Assembly: GCA_017619615.1 (NCBI GenBank)
Contig: JAFZRY010000013.1
Coordinates: forward strand, 1-64,000
Length of the DNA stretch: 64,000 nt
Direction: 5' to 3'
From: Lachnospiraceae bacterium
GTDB lineage: Bacteria > Bacillota > Clostridia > Lachnospirales > Lachnospiraceae
In this document: positions 52,920-62,456 of the stretch, piece by piece
Layout of the letters: each line of letters starts with the position of its first letter
Position numbering within the stretch: the first letter of the stretch is position 1
Made by a program: the position numbers and the translations under genes
The notes under the pieces: model-generated
Database searches by the model: none
What the model was told of the DNA's origin: nothing
What the model saw: the letters and a program-made list of their open reading frames with translations, nothing else

Positions 52920-55028
52920 ATGTACAAGACCTATTCCATGGAACTGGCCGGCAGGACCCTGTCCGTCGATATCGGCCGGGTCGGCGCGCAGGCCAACGGC
53001 TGTGCGTTCATGCACTACGGCGACACGATCGTCTGCTCCACCATCGCGGCTTCCGAAAAGCCCCGCGACGGCATCGATTTCTTCCCCCTGACCGTCGAGT
53101 ACGAAGAAAAAATGTACTCCGTCGGCAAGATCCCCGGCGGCTTCAACAAGCGCGAAGGCAAAGCCTCCGAGCACGCCACGCTGGCCAGCCGCGTGATCGA
53201 CCGCCCCATGCGTCCGCTGTTCCCGAAGGATTACCGCAATGACGTGACCCTCAGCAACCTCATCATGAGCGTGGATCCGGACTGCAATCCGGACGTGGTC
53301 GCCATGCTGGGCTGCTCCATCGCCACCGCCATCTCGGACGTCCCGTTTGACGGCCCCATCGCCGCCACCATGGTCGGTCTGGTGGACGGCAAATTCTGCT
53401 TCAACCCCACCGAAGCCGAGCGTCTGGCCTCCGATCTGGCCCTGACCGTCGCCTCCACGAAGGACAAGGTCATCATGATCGAAGCCGGCGCCAACGAAGT
53501 CCCGGAGGACGTCATGCTGGACGCCATCTTCCAGGCTCACGAGCTGAACAAGCAGATCATCGCCTGGATCCAGACCATCGTGGACGAAGTCGGTAAGCCC
53601 AAGCACAGCTACGAAGCGCACGAAGTGCCTGCGGACCTGTACAATGACATGGTCGCCTTCATCACCCCCGAAGCGATGGAAGAAGCCGTGTTCACGGATG
53701 AAAAGGCCGTGCGCGACGAAAACATCCGCCAGATCACGGCCCGCCTCGAAGAGCGCTACGCGGACAACGAGGAATGGCTTCCCCTGGTCGGTGAAGCGGT
53801 CTACCTCTTCCAGAAGAAGACTGTGCGCAAGATGATCCTGAAGGACCGCAAGCGCCCCGACGGCCGCCGCATGGACCAGATCCGCCCGCTGCACGCCGAA
53901 GTCGACGTGCTGCCCCGCGCCCACGGCTCCGCGATGTTCACCCGCGGCCAGACGCAGATCATCGACGCCTGCACCCTGGCCCCGCTGTCCGAAGCCCAGA
54001 AGATCGACGGCCTGGACCGCACCGTGACCCAGAAGCGCTACATGCACCACTACAACTTCCCGAGCTGGTCCGTCGGCGAGACCAAGCCTTCCCGCGGCCC
54101 GGGACGGCGTGAGATCGGCCACGGCGCACTGGCGGAACGGGCCCTGCTGCCCATGCTTCCCTCCACGGAAGAATTCCCTTACGCGATCCGCTGCGTGTCC
54201 GAGACCATGGAATCCAACGGCTCCACCTCCATGGCTTCCACCTGTGCCTCCTGCATGGCGCTGATGGCGGCCGGCGTGCCGATCAAGTCCATGGTGGGCG
54301 GCATCTCCGTCGGCCTGGTGACCGGCGAGACGGAAGATGATTTCGTCCTGCTGACTGACATCCAGGGTCTGGAAGACTTCTTCGGCGACATGGACTTCAA
54401 GGTGACCGGCACCCACAAGGGCATCACGGCCATCCAGATGGACATCAAGATCCACGGCCTGACCGAATCCATCATCCGCGGCGCCATTGCGCGCGCCCGC
54501 GCCGCCCGTCTGTACATCATGGACGAAGTCATGAGCAAGGCCATCGCCGAGCCTCGTCCGGAGATCAGCAAGTGGGCGCCGAAGATCGTGTCCATCAGCA
54601 TCGATCCGACCAAGATCGGCGACGTGATCGGCAAGCAGGGCAAGGTGATCAACAAGATCATCGAGGACACCGGCGTGCAGATCGATATCGAAGACGACGG
54701 CTCCGTCGCGGTGTGCGGCACGGACATGGCCATGATCAGGAAGGCCATCCGCACCATTGAAGCCATCGTGAACGACGTGGAGCCCGGCCAGGTGTTCCGC
54801 GGCCGTGTCGTCACCATCATCCCGAGCCGGGCGTTCGTGGAACTGGTGCCCGGCAAGGAAGGCGGTGTCCACATCTCCAAGATCTCCAAGCGCCGCATCG
54901 AGAAAATCGAAGACGAGCTGAAGGTCGGCGACGAAGTGGTCGTCAAGGTCCTGGAAGTCGACAAGATGGGCCGCATCAACCTGTCCATCAAGGACGTGAC
55001 GAAGGAAGACCTGGAGAAGCTGCAGTAG
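52920..55028 (+). CDS. pnp: Polyribonucleotide nucleotidyltransferase (PNPase)
   Basis: 702 residues: two RNase PH domains (first ends near 235; second carries the catalytic GTDMA-type region and THKGITAIQMDIKI), helical linker, KH domain (KIGDVIGKQGKVINKI) and S1 domain (GQVFRGRVVTIIPSRAFVEL). Phosphorolytic 3'-5' exonuclease and part of RNA decay. AAGGAG sits 6 nt before the ATG. Confidence 0.97.
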   Translation: MYKTYSMELAGRTLSVDIGRVGAQANGCAFMHYGDTIVCSTIAASEKPRDGIDFFPLTVEYEEKMYSVGKIPGGFNKREGKASEHATLASRVIDRPMRPLFPKDYRNDVTLSNLIMSVDPDCNPDVVAMLGCSIATAISDVPFDGPIAATMVGLVDGKFCFNPTEAERLASDLALTVASTKDKVIMIEAGANEVPEDVMLDAIFQAHELNKQIIAWIQTIVDEVGKPKHSYEAHEVPADLYNDMVAFITPEAMEEAVFTDEKAVRDENIRQITARLEERYADNEEWLPLVGEAVYLFQKKTVRKMILKDRKRPDGRRMDQIRPLHAEVDVLPRAHGSAMFTRGQTQIIDACTLAPLSEAQKIDGLDRTVTQKRYMHHYNFPSWSVGETKPSRGPGRREIGHGALAERALLPMLPSTEEFPYAIRCVSETMESNGSTSMASTCASCMALMAAGVPIKSMVGGISVGLVTGETEDDFVLLTDIQGLEDFFGDMDFKVTGTHKGITAIQMDIKIHGLTESIIRGAIARARAARLYIMDEVMSKAIAEPRPEISKWAPKIVSISIDPTKIGDVIGKQGKVINKIIEDTGVQIDIEDDGSVAVCGTDMAMIRKAIRTIEAIVNDVEPGQVFRGRVVTIIPSRAFVELVPGKEGGVHISKISKRRIEKIEDELKVGDEVVVKVLEVDKMGRINLSIKDVTKEDLEKLQ

Positions 55029-55044
55029 TAAAAACTGCAAATAT

Positions 55045-55077
55045 AAAACGGGACCGGTGAAAGCCGGTCCCGTTTTT
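55045..55077. terminator. Bidirectional terminator after pnp
   Basis: AAAACGGGACCGG / CCGGTCCCGTTTTT stem with TGAAAG loop between the convergent pnp and DUF1846 genes. Confidence 0.9.
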
Positions 55078-55126
55078 GTATGGTTTAATCTCGCGTAGGT
55101 TCCGATGTTTCATCGGCCCGGGATTA

Positions 55127-56614
55127 TTATCTCCTGTGGAACAATTTCTTCGTCTGATGCTTCGGCTCGCACGTCAGATGCACGCCCAGTTTATGGAACG
55201 TCCCCATATCCACCGGCGACAGAATGACTGTGGAATGCGCCTCGCACCCGGCCAGCTTATCCAGCGAATCCAGCGCTTTCTTCGCCACTTCGCTGCGGGC
55301 CGCGCAGATCGCCAGCGCAATCAGTACTTCGTCCGTGTGCAGGCGAGGGTTGTGGTTTCCCAGGTTGTGGATCTTCAGATTGCAGATAGGCTCGATGACG
55401 TCCGGCTCCATCAGCAGGATGGCGGGATCGATGCCGGCCAGCTTCTTCAACGCGTTCAGCAGCACGGCGGAGGCGGCGCCCAGCAGGTCGGAGGTCTTGC
55501 CGGTCACGATCTGACCGTCGTTCAGCTCGATAGCCACGCTCGGGTTGCCGGTCAGTTCCTGGCGTGCCAGGGCGGCGGCGACCACCGGCCGGTCGTCCGT
55601 GGTGATATCGGCCTGCTTCATGAGCAGCAGGATCTTCTGGACTTCGCTGTCGGTCCCGCGGCCCAGGCGTTTTTCCATGAGCGCGGTGTAATAGCGGCGC
55701 AGGATCTCCTGTTTGGCCGCAGCGCGCACCACCTCGTCGTCCACGATACAGTTGCCTGCCATGTTGACGCCCATATCGGTGGGAGATTTGTACGGGCATT
55801 TGCCGTAGATCTTGGCAAAGATCGCTTCCAGCACCGGGAATATCTCCACGTCGCGGTTGTAATTGACCGTAGTGACGCCGTAAGCCTCCAAGTGGAAGGG
55901 GTCGATCATGTTCACATCGTTCAGGTCCGCCGTGGCAGCTTCATACGCCAGGTTGACCGGATGCTTCAGCGGAAGGTTCCAGATGGGGAAGGTCTCGAAT
56001 TTCGCGTAGCCGGCCTTGATGCCCCGCTCGTTTTCGTGATAGAGCTGCGACAGGCACGTGGCCATCTTGCCGCTGCCGGGGCCGGGCGCCGTGACGACGA
56101 CCAGCGGGCGGGAGGTCTCGATATAATCGTTCTTCCCGAAGCCGTCCGGGCTCACGATGTGTTCCACATCCAGCGGATATCCCGCGATGATGTAATGCTT
56201 ATACACCTTGACGCCCAGGTTCTCCAGACGCGCGCAGAACTGATTGGCCGCTTCCTGGCCCGTGTAATGCGTCAGGACCACGCTGCCGACGAACAGCTCG
56301 TTGCCGCGGAAGGCGTCGATGAGGCGCAGCACGTCCAGGTCGTAGGTGATGCCCAGGTCGCCGCGCACCTTGTTCTTTTCGATGTCGCCCGCGCTGACCG
56401 CGATGACGATCTCCGCGCGGTCCTTCAGCTGCTTCAGCATCGTGATCTTGCTGTCGGGCTGGAAACCGGGCAGGACGCGGGAGGCGTGGTAGTCGTCAAA
56501 CAGCTTGCCGCCGAACTCCAGATACAGCTTGCCGCCGAAGGAATCGATCCGCTCTCGGATCATCTGGGACTGCAGGGCCAAATACCGATCATTGTCAAAA
56601 CCGAGCTTGTTCAT
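55127..56614 (-). CDS. DUF1846 family protein
   Basis: 495 residues from ATG 56612-56614 (MNKLGFDNDRYLALQSQMI), with GGAGG well placed. SFGGKLYLEFGGKLFDDYHASRVLPGF and the P-loop-like APGPGSGKMATCLSQLYH are diagnostic of the family. A Cys-rich end is absent. Function is not established; the P-loop-like GPGSGK suggests nucleotide binding. Confidence 0.9.
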   Translation of the reverse strand: MNKLGFDNDRYLALQSQMIRERIDSFGGKLYLEFGGKLFDDYHASRVLPGFQPDSKITMLKQLKDRAEIVIAVSAGDIEKNKVRGDLGITYDLDVLRLIDAFRGNELFVGSVVLTHYTGQEAANQFCARLENLGVKVYKHYIIAGYPLDVEHIVSPDGFGKNDYIETSRPLVVVTAPGPGSGKMATCLSQLYHENERGIKAGYAKFETFPIWNLPLKHPVNLAYEAATADLNDVNMIDPFHLEAYGVTTVNYNRDVEIFPVLEAIFAKIYGKCPYKSPTDMGVNMAGNCIVDDEVVRAAAKQEILRRYYTALMEKRLGRGTDSEVQKILLLMKQADITTDDRPVVAAALARQELTGNPSVAIELNDGQIVTGKTSDLLGAASAVLLNALKKLAGIDPAILLMEPDVIEPICNLKIHNLGNHNPRLHTDEVLIALAICAARSEVAKKALDSLDKLAGCEAHSTVILSPVDMGTFHKLGVHLTCEPKHQTKKLFHRR

Positions 56615-56634
56615 AAAAGACCTCCACCTCAATT

Positions 56635-56663
56635 AATTTATCCGTTTTCGGGGTGGTTGTCAA
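56635..56663 (-). promoter_or_regulatory. Promoter of the DUF1846 gene
   Basis: Minus-strand TTGACA (56658-56663), 17 bp, TAAATT (56635-56640), about 20 bp before the start codon. Confidence 0.7.
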
Positions 56664-56690
56664 GAAGCAGATGGCAAAAAAACACCATAT

Positions 56691-57545
56691 TTAGACGGGT
56701 ATGAGGCCGGCTTCTACTGTATATTGATACAGTTCCGGAAAGAGATCCGTGTCCGCCGGACCGGCCTTTTCCCGGAGCTCATACAGGAGACGAAAGGCCT
56801 CTTCGGAAGAGGAAACGCTGTCCCCGGGGAAGAGAACAGCTTCATGCGGGCTGCTGACGAGTGCCATAAAACCGGAAAACCGGGCGTTCAGCCGGGCCGC
56901 CAGCCCGGGATAGAACAAAACTGCGGCCCCGTACAGGCCGCGCTGTCCGGTCAGGATGCAGCGCTGTCCCGATGTTTCAGATGACACGTCGGCAAAGCAG
57001 CCGTCCGGCAGGATGGCTGACAGCACAGGCGGATCCTGCAGCGGAAGTTCCTCCCAGAGCCGTGCCCAGAAACCCGCTTCGTCCGTTCCCAGTATATCCA
57101 TGTCCCGGAGATTCACCGGCTGAAAAAGGAGAGAATCAGAGGAGAGAAAACGGCAGCAGGGTTCCATCAGGTATCGGTCCCAAAGCAGGCAGAGGGAAGC
57201 AGAAGGATCAGGCGGCGGCCCGGAGAAAGGCCGGAGCCGGAGCGCCCATTCGGGAGTGATGCCGCCGGCCGGTTCCGGACGCAGGGAAGCCGGAAGCGAA
57301 TCCCACTGATGCAGAAGGAGGCTGTACTCCATTGTGTCGGCAATGGCAGAGACAGAAACACCGGCCAGATACTGACGGTAAGCATTTCTGCAGTCAAAAA
57401 ACCACGCCGAGCGGTCACGGGCAGACGGATAATACCAGCCGCCGGTCCGGGCTGTTTCAGCCGGATCCTGTCCGGGAAGCATCGAAGCAGGGAGCCGCGC
57501 GGAAAGAAGGCGAAAAATCTCGCCGCAGAATGATGTATAATCCAT
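56691..57545 (-). CDS. DUF5688-like protein
   Basis: 284 residues, soluble. The C-terminal region CILTGQRGLYGAAVLFYPGL followed by SSPHEAVLFPGD matches the pattern I associate with DUF5688 (LTN...GAAAMLYPG...SSIHEV). The N-terminal part is divergent. AAAGGTG precedes the ATG on the minus strand. The product's function is unknown. It sits between tRNA-Arg and DUF1846 on the same strand and may be transcribed from the tRNA promoter. Confidence 0.6.
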   Translation of the reverse strand: MDYTSFCGEIFRLLSARLPASMLPGQDPAETARTGGWYYPSARDRSAWFFDCRNAYRQYLAGVSVSAIADTMEYSLLLHQWDSLPASLRPEPAGGITPEWALRLRPFSGPPPDPSASLCLLWDRYLMEPCCRFLSSDSLLFQPVNLRDMDILGTDEAGFWARLWEELPLQDPPVLSAILPDGCFADVSSETSGQRCILTGQRGLYGAAVLFYPGLAARLNARFSGFMALVSSPHEAVLFPGDSVSSSEEAFRLLYELREKAGPADTDLFPELYQYTVEAGLIPV

Positions 57546-57582
57546 AAAACACCTTTACAGGGGGGATCAGGGGATAAAAAAG

Positions 57583-57654
57583 TACACCAGATAGGAATCG
57601 AACCTACGTCTGTGGCTCCGGAGGCCGCCGCTCTATCCACTGAGCTACTGGTGC
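57583..57654 (-). tRNA. tRNA-Arg (anticodon CCG)
   Basis: Cloverleaf on the minus strand: acceptor GCACCAG / CTGGTGT, D-arm GCTC-AGTGGATA-GAGC, anticodon loop CTCCGGA giving CCG, T-arm GTAGG-TTCGATT-CCTAT. CCA is not encoded. The anticodon stem GCGGC/GCCAC has one mismatch (C28-A42). It reads CGG codons. Confidence 0.9.
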
Positions 57655-57664
57655 GCGCAGGAGT

Positions 57665-57693
57665 ATATTACAACATTTGCGGAAAAGTATCAA
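57665..57693 (-). promoter_or_regulatory. Promoter of tRNA-Arg
   Basis: Minus-strand TTGATA (57688-57693), 17 bp, TAATAT (57665-57670), 10 bp before the mature 5' end. Confidence 0.75.
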
Positions 57694-57710
57694 GAGTTTG
57701 GAAAAAAGTT

Positions 57711-57739
57711 TTGACAATAATTCCTCCCTTTGGTATTAT
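57711..57739 (+). promoter_or_regulatory. Promoter of the SH3-type membrane protein gene
   Basis: TTGACA (57711-57716), 17 bp, TATTAT (57734-57739), about 65 bp before the start codon. It is divergent from the tRNA promoter. Confidence 0.75.
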
Positions 57740-57803
57740 GATTGTGTATGTGAACCGGTGACCCGGTCTTTGCGTTAATATTAAAGACAAAGGAGTCTTG
57801 ATC

Positions 57804-59057
57804 ATGGCGAATGACAATAAAAATGACGGATTATTCCACTGGAATTTCGATCTTCATGAGAATGACGATTCCGACTTTACGGATATTGATTATTCCGCGG
57901 ACGCCATAGATGTTTCTTCCGAGGATCCGGATATCAGGCCGGTCATTTTCGTGGACGGGTCTTATAAACCCGGCCAGGAACCCGCGGAAGAACCGAAAAA
58001 AGAAGCGGACGTTCCCGGGGATGTCCCGAAAAAGCACAAAAAGAGCGCACTCGGCAAAAAGGCCGGGGCCCTGGTCCATAAAAAGAAAAAAGACGACATC
58101 GATTATTATGACGATCAGGAACGCTTTTCCGAAGAAAAAGAAAAGCGCCCGATCCCCTGGAAGCCGATCATCATCGGCGGCGCCATCCTGCTGGCGGCCC
58201 TGGCCGGCCTCATCATCATCCTCGTGAGCCGCGACCACCGAAAGAAAGTCTGGGCGAAGAACGAAGACGCCGCGATCGAAAAACTGGTCAAGGACTATTT
58301 CCAGGCCAAGACCAACGCGGACGCGGAAGCCATGAAGAGGATCGTCGTGGACGAAGACTCCGTCAACTCCGTGCAGATGACCCTGGAATCCAAAGCTTAT
58401 GAAAGCTACAACGACATCCGCATCTACACCTACCCGGGCCTCAAAAAGACCGAAACGGGGCTGTTTGTGACCTACAACAGCAAATTCTGGAACATCGACA
58501 CGCAGCTGCCCACCATCGCCTGGTTCTACACCAAGCAGGATGAAGAAAAGAACCTGCGGCTGATGCCCCTGACCGACAAAGACACGGCCGAATACAAATA
58601 CATCGTCAGCACCTATGACGGCAGCCAGGTCGAAAAACTCTCCAACGAAGTCACCGCGGCCAACAAGAAAGCCGTCGAAGGCGACCCCGTCCTGAAGAAA
58701 TACCTGGCGCAGCTGGCCACCAACAACTATGAGAAATACGTGCCGGAGACCACCGAAGCGCCGACGACGACGGCGCCTGTCGTAACGGATACGATGACGA
58801 CGGAGTATGTACCGGAAGGCCCGATCGGGTATGTATACGGGGTAGAAGGTTCCGTCCTGCGCATGCGTTCTTCCATGACTACGCAAGAAGACAACGTGAT
58901 TGCGGCGTTTCCTGAAGGCTATGCGCTGGAGATCATTGAAGAACTGGACGGCTGGGTCCACGTAAAGGACGCCCTGACCAATGACGGAAACGGCAATTCC
59001 CAGAACCCCGGCGGTCTGGAAGGCTATGTATCCGCTGATTATTTAAGAAAAGACTGA
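57804..59057 (+). CDS. Single-pass membrane protein with C-terminal SH3-like domain
   Basis: 417 residues from ATG 57804 (AAAGGAG 8 nt upstream; a TTG two codons earlier is also in frame). The N-terminal 115 residues are acidic, then Lys-rich, and cytoplasmic. One membrane helix lies near 123-142 (IIIGGAILLAALAGLIIILV). The extracellular part starts with an NTF2-like or similar domain (AIEKLVKDYFQAKTNADAEA). A short TTEAPTTTAP linker leads to an SH3b-like domain (VEGSVLRMRSSMTTQEDNVI...GWVHVK). SH3b domains often bind cell-wall components. Function unknown. Confidence 0.75.
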   Translation: MANDNKNDGLFHWNFDLHENDDSDFTDIDYSADAIDVSSEDPDIRPVIFVDGSYKPGQEPAEEPKKEADVPGDVPKKHKKSALGKKAGALVHKKKKDDIDYYDDQERFSEEKEKRPIPWKPIIIGGAILLAALAGLIIILVSRDHRKKVWAKNEDAAIEKLVKDYFQAKTNADAEAMKRIVVDEDSVNSVQMTLESKAYESYNDIRIYTYPGLKKTETGLFVTYNSKFWNIDTQLPTIAWFYTKQDEEKNLRLMPLTDKDTAEYKYIVSTYDGSQVEKLSNEVTAANKKAVEGDPVLKKYLAQLATNNYEKYVPETTEAPTTTAPVVTDTMTTEYVPEGPIGYVYGVEGSVLRMRSSMTTQEDNVIAAFPEGYALEIIEELDGWVHVKDALTNDGNGNSQNPGGLEGYVSADYLRKD

Positions 59058-59168
59058 TGCGCGGCGGATCCTCCGCTGACTCATAACACCAATGCGAGCG
59101 ACCCGGGATCGGAAAAGCATGAAACCATGCAGACCGACTTCTCGGGTCACTCTGCAGATAGAGGAAAT

Positions 59169-60200
59169 ATGAACGTTTCGGATTTTGATTATGAACTGCC
59201 TCCTGAACTGATCGCCCAGGACCCGCTCGCAGACCGCTCCTCCTCCCGCCTCCTGATTCTGGACCGGCAGACGGGCGAGATCTCGCACCGCATCTTTCGC
59301 GACATTACCGAAGAACTGCACCCCGGCGACTGCCTCGTGATCAACAACACCAAAGTCATCCCCGCCCGCCTGCTGGGCGTGCGCAAAGAGACCGGCGCAG
59401 CCGTGGAACTCCTCTTGCTCAAACGCCTCGAAGACCGCGAAAACACCTGGGAGACCCTGGTCCGTCCCGGCAAAAAATGCCGCGAAGGCGCCGTGCTTTC
59501 CTTCGGAAACGGCCTCCTGGAAGCGGAGATCACGGAAGTACTGCCGGACGGCAACCGCCTGGTGCGCTTTGCCTTTGACGGGATCTTTGAGGAGATTCTG
59601 GACCAGCTGGGCCAGATGCCCCTGCCCCCGTACATCACCCACCATCTCGAAGATAAAAACCGCTACCAGACCGTCTACGCCAAGTACGACGGCTCCGCCG
59701 CCGCTCCTACGGCCGGCCTGCACTTTACGCAGGAACTGCTCGCGCAGATCCGCGAAAAAGGCGTCTCCGTAGCCGAGATCACGCTCCACGTGGGCCTGGG
59801 TACCTTCCGCCCGGTCAAAGTCGACACGGTGGAAGAGCACCACATGCACAGCGAATATTATGAGGTGAACGCGGAGGCGGCCGCCTTGATCAACCGCGCG
59901 AAGCAGGAAGGCCACCGCGTGATCGCCGTCGGCACCACCAGCTGCCGCACGCTCGAATCAGCGGCCGGGGAAGACGGCCTGCTTCAGCCCTGCAGCGGCT
60001 GGACGGAGATCTTCATTTATCCGGGCTATACGTTCAAAATCGTGGACGCGCTGATCACTAATTTCCATCTGCCGAAATCCACGCTGATGATGCTGGTCTC
60101 GGCGCTGGCGGGGCGGGAAAATATCATGAAAGCGTATGCGGAAGCAATACGGGAAAAGTACAGATTCTTTTCCTTTGGCGATGCGATGATGATTTTATGA
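59169..60200 (+). CDS. queA: S-adenosylmethionine:tRNA ribosyltransferase-isomerase
   Basis: 343 residues from ATG 59169 ([20 protein letters not shown]), GAGG upstream; the frame extends 14 codons further. [41 protein letters not shown] and [15 protein letters not shown] are diagnostic. It makes epoxyqueuosine on tRNA. No other queuosine genes are nearby. The GC-rich region ends here. Confidence 0.94.
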   Translation: MNVSDFDYELPPELIAQDPLADRSSSRLLILDRQTGEISHRIFRDITEELHPGDCLVINNTKVIPARLLGVRKETGAAVELLLLKRLEDRENTWETLVRPGKKCREGAVLSFGNGLLEAEITEVLPDGNRLVRFAFDGIFEEILDQLGQMPLPPYITHHLEDKNRYQTVYAKYDGSAAAPTAGLHFTQELLAQIREKGVSVAEITLHVGLGTFRPVKVDTVEEHHMHSEYYEVNAEAAALINRAKQEGHRVIAVGTTSCRTLESAAGEDGLLQPCSGWTEIFIYPGYTFKIVDALITNFHLPKSTLMMLVSALAGRENIMKAYAEAIREKYRFFSFGDAMMIL

Positions 60201-60314
60201 ATACAAAAGTTTAAAATTTTAAACAAGCGAAATGTGCGATTATAGCGTCATATTTGAGCGTTTTTTGAGGCTTCGGAAGAAGGGAAAATTGCAGAAAAAA
60301 GACCGACTTGGTGA

Positions 60315-60536
60315 CAACGCGAATACCCAACATATACATCGAAAGTAAAAAAACCGTTTACCAAAGAGTATTGGTTCTCAAAATTTCAACACAACGTCGA
60401 GAACGACCAAAAACATTATCATGATCTACAAGAGATGGGCTGGCGTCCGATTGTTATTTGGGAATGTGAAATCAATAAGCATTTTGATGAAACAATGGAA
60501 AGACTGATTATGGATATCCAAAATCCGGAAGATTAA
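60315..60536 (+). pseudogene. Remnant of a Vsr-type very short patch repair endonuclease
   Basis: Only about 73 codons are open, without a start, after a stop at 60312-60314. The conceptual product has KPFTKEYWFSKFQHNVENDQ and then GWRPIVIWECEIN, matching the C-terminal half of Vsr (FW...K...N..RD...L...GW....IWECEL). The N-terminal catalytic Asp/His region is missing. AT-rich, unlike queA. Vsr normally repairs T:G mismatches at methylated cytosines beside a DNA methyltransferase, which is absent. Confidence 0.75.
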
Positions 60537-60550
60537 GGGGTGGTGAAAGC

Positions 60551-60643
60551 ATGGCAGAGATTATAAGCATAAACAAATTGCAAACAATGAACCTGGATAT
60601 CCCGGATCATCAGCATCCATATAAGTGGTCTATAGATAACTAA
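60551..60643 (+). pseudogene. N-terminal remnant of a DUF262 (GmrSD-like) protein
   Basis: A 30-residue frame beginning MAEIISINKLQTMNLD and continuing IPDHQHPYKW before stops TAA TAG. The block resembles the start of DUF262 proteins (LDIPDYQRPYKW). DUF262 proteins are nuclease or NTPase components of modification-dependent restriction and other defence systems. It follows the Vsr remnant by 14 bp. The rest of the gene is gone. Confidence 0.6.
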
Positions 60644-60661
60644 TAGTAAGAGGAGAAAGAG

Positions 60662-61762
60662 ATGGCACTGGTAGATGCAAAATGCCCCAACTGCGGTAAC
60701 GGACTGAGAATTGATAACGAAAAGAAAGCGGCGGTATGCCCCTCCTGCGGAGAAGCATATATAGTACAAGAAGCTATTAACAATTTTATATCAAATAATA
60801 CTTACGTCGATAAATTACATGCTGATGTTGTGAACGTTTATAGTGGCAAATCGCGGACGTTCACTAAAGAACAGTTGCTAGACCGTATTAAGACTTACAC
60901 TTTATTGGGAAATATAAATGCGGTGATTGGACTCTTCTCGGAACTAATATTGAAGTATCCTGAAGAAGCGACTAAAGAGAAACTTTTAGATTATATCCAA
61001 CAATACGCCTCAGCAGGAGAGTCTCTTGTCGTAAGAAAATTGTATTCGGAGTACATATATTTGTATCCTGAAGACTATGTGGGGTACTGGGAAATGTATA
61101 AAATGGATTACGAAGATAGTCTGAAAAATGCCAAGACTAAGGGGGGTATATGTTTGAGAACACTTTTTGTGACCGATTATTTGAAAAACGCTATCCTTCT
61201 GAACCCTTCATTGGAAAAAGACTATTATTCGATGGTGACTTATGCTATAAGCAACTATATTATCTTGGACAGTCATTCTTATGAAGACTCAGATTTAAAT
61301 GGAATAAAAGCATTAAAGGCATCTCATCCGATTCGTGTTTCTTATGATCAAGGTAGTCAATATGTGCAAAAACTGAATGAACTTTGGAAAAAAACGAATG
61401 AATTAAAAAGTAGGAGCGAATATATAAGAGATCATTTAGGCAGGAAAATTGAAAATATACTTGATTTTAGGTCACGCGAGGCATCGCCAAGTTCGGCAAT
61501 TTCTTTAATTGGCTTTTCAGGTATCATAGGAAACACCTTAATGTGTTATTCTCGAGGTTACAATGATGATACCTTCAATTTATCAGTACGATTGTCTTCT
61601 GTCCCCTCGGATATCATTGATATCATTGATAAGATTAATCAAACATTGAAATCTTGCTATTGGTTCATTGATGGTCGGTGTCCATACTGCGGAGGGAAAA
61701 CATCCTACTTTACTGACATTTGTAAACAGTGTGGAAAAGAAAGAAAATTAGAATGGTTATAA
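60662..61762 (+). CDS. Protein of unknown function with zinc ribbons at both ends
   Basis: 366 residues. N-terminal zinc ribbon (CPNCGNGLRI ... CPSCGEAYIV, residues 8-35) and C-terminal zinc ribbon (CPYCGGKTSY ... CKQCGKERK, about 340-362) flank a helical middle with TPR-like character (AVIGLFSELILKYPEEATK; VVRKLYSEYIYLYPEDYVG). No membrane helix. Markedly AT-rich. GAGGAGAAAGAG precedes the ATG. I do not recognise the family. It lies directly after the defence-gene remnants. Confidence 0.7.
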   Translation: MALVDAKCPNCGNGLRIDNEKKAAVCPSCGEAYIVQEAINNFISNNTYVDKLHADVVNVYSGKSRTFTKEQLLDRIKTYTLLGNINAVIGLFSELILKYPEEATKEKLLDYIQQYASAGESLVVRKLYSEYIYLYPEDYVGYWEMYKMDYEDSLKNAKTKGGICLRTLFVTDYLKNAILLNPSLEKDYYSMVTYAISNYIILDSHSYEDSDLNGIKALKASHPIRVSYDQGSQYVQKLNELWKKTNELKSRSEYIRDHLGRKIENILDFRSREASPSSAISLIGFSGIIGNTLMCYSRGYNDDTFNLSVRLSSVPSDIIDIIDKINQTLKSCYWFIDGRCPYCGGKTSYFTDICKQCGKERKLEWL

Positions 61763-61801
61763 AAGGTGAAAAGTGTTAAGCGTGGAAAATGTGCATTATG
61801 A

Positions 61802-61963
61802 AGCGTATCTTTTAGACAGAGCATAGGTGAAAAAACTTTAATAATCTGCGAAGACCTGACCATAGTATACTTTCCCACATCTTTGTTGTCTATCGGTTCG
61901 TATGCCTTTATGTTTTGTGATAATCTTTCGTATATTTATTTTGATGGATCCGCTAGACAGTAG
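61802..61963 (+). pseudogene. Remnant of a BspA-type leucine-rich repeat protein
   Basis: An open stretch of 53 codons without a start. The conceptual product has EDLTIVYFPTSLLSIGSYAF followed by CDNLSYIYFDGSARQ, a BspA-type LRR_5 unit (IPxSVTSIGxYAFxxCxxLTSIxFxG). Only one to two repeats survive. The stretch 61763-62169 otherwise holds nothing I can assign. Confidence 0.65.
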
Positions 61964-62169
61964 GAAAAAGTGTCTGGAAGTAATGATTTCAGGCTGAGTT
62001 CGCTAACACCACATTTCGTAAAGTGAAACTACAGCATCAATCGAGAGCGGGGCTGTTTTGCGATTAAAGCAGAAGGCAGATTTTGGATGAGGTGGCACAT
62101 TACCCACTTATACTTTTCCGTACCAGTCCAAGTATTGAAGAAAAAATAGGAGTAATAAAGGACGTAAAA

Positions 62170-62391
62170 ATGAGTAAGATGGACGAACGACTAGAGAAGA
62201 TTATAGAACTGTATAGTCAGTGTGATGAACGAGGAAAAGGGGAAATCCTTTACGTTTCTGAAATTGCTGCAAAGATGAGTATGCATGACCTTCAAGCCAT
62301 AGAAGAGGGTAAAAAATCTCTGACGGAGAAGGCGAATGACACTTGGAGTGAATTTTTAAAAAAGCATGCAAACCCGTATTTTACGAAGTGA
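62170..62391 (+). CDS. Small helical protein of unknown function
   Basis: 73 residues from ATG 62170 (AAAGGA 7 nt upstream); the frame extends 29 codons further without a good ribosome site. MSKMDERLEKIIELYSQCDE then ERGKGEIL and DLQAIEEGKKSLTEKANDTW look like three helices. No family recognised. AT-rich. Confidence 0.55.
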   Translation: MSKMDERLEKIIELYSQCDERGKGEILYVSEIAAKMSMHDLQAIEEGKKSLTEKANDTWSEFLKKHANPYFTK

Positions 62392-62456
62392 CAATTCATG
62401 ATCTCTGTGTTATTATCATGATGTTGTTTCAACGCTCTTACCAAACGGAGGCCAAT

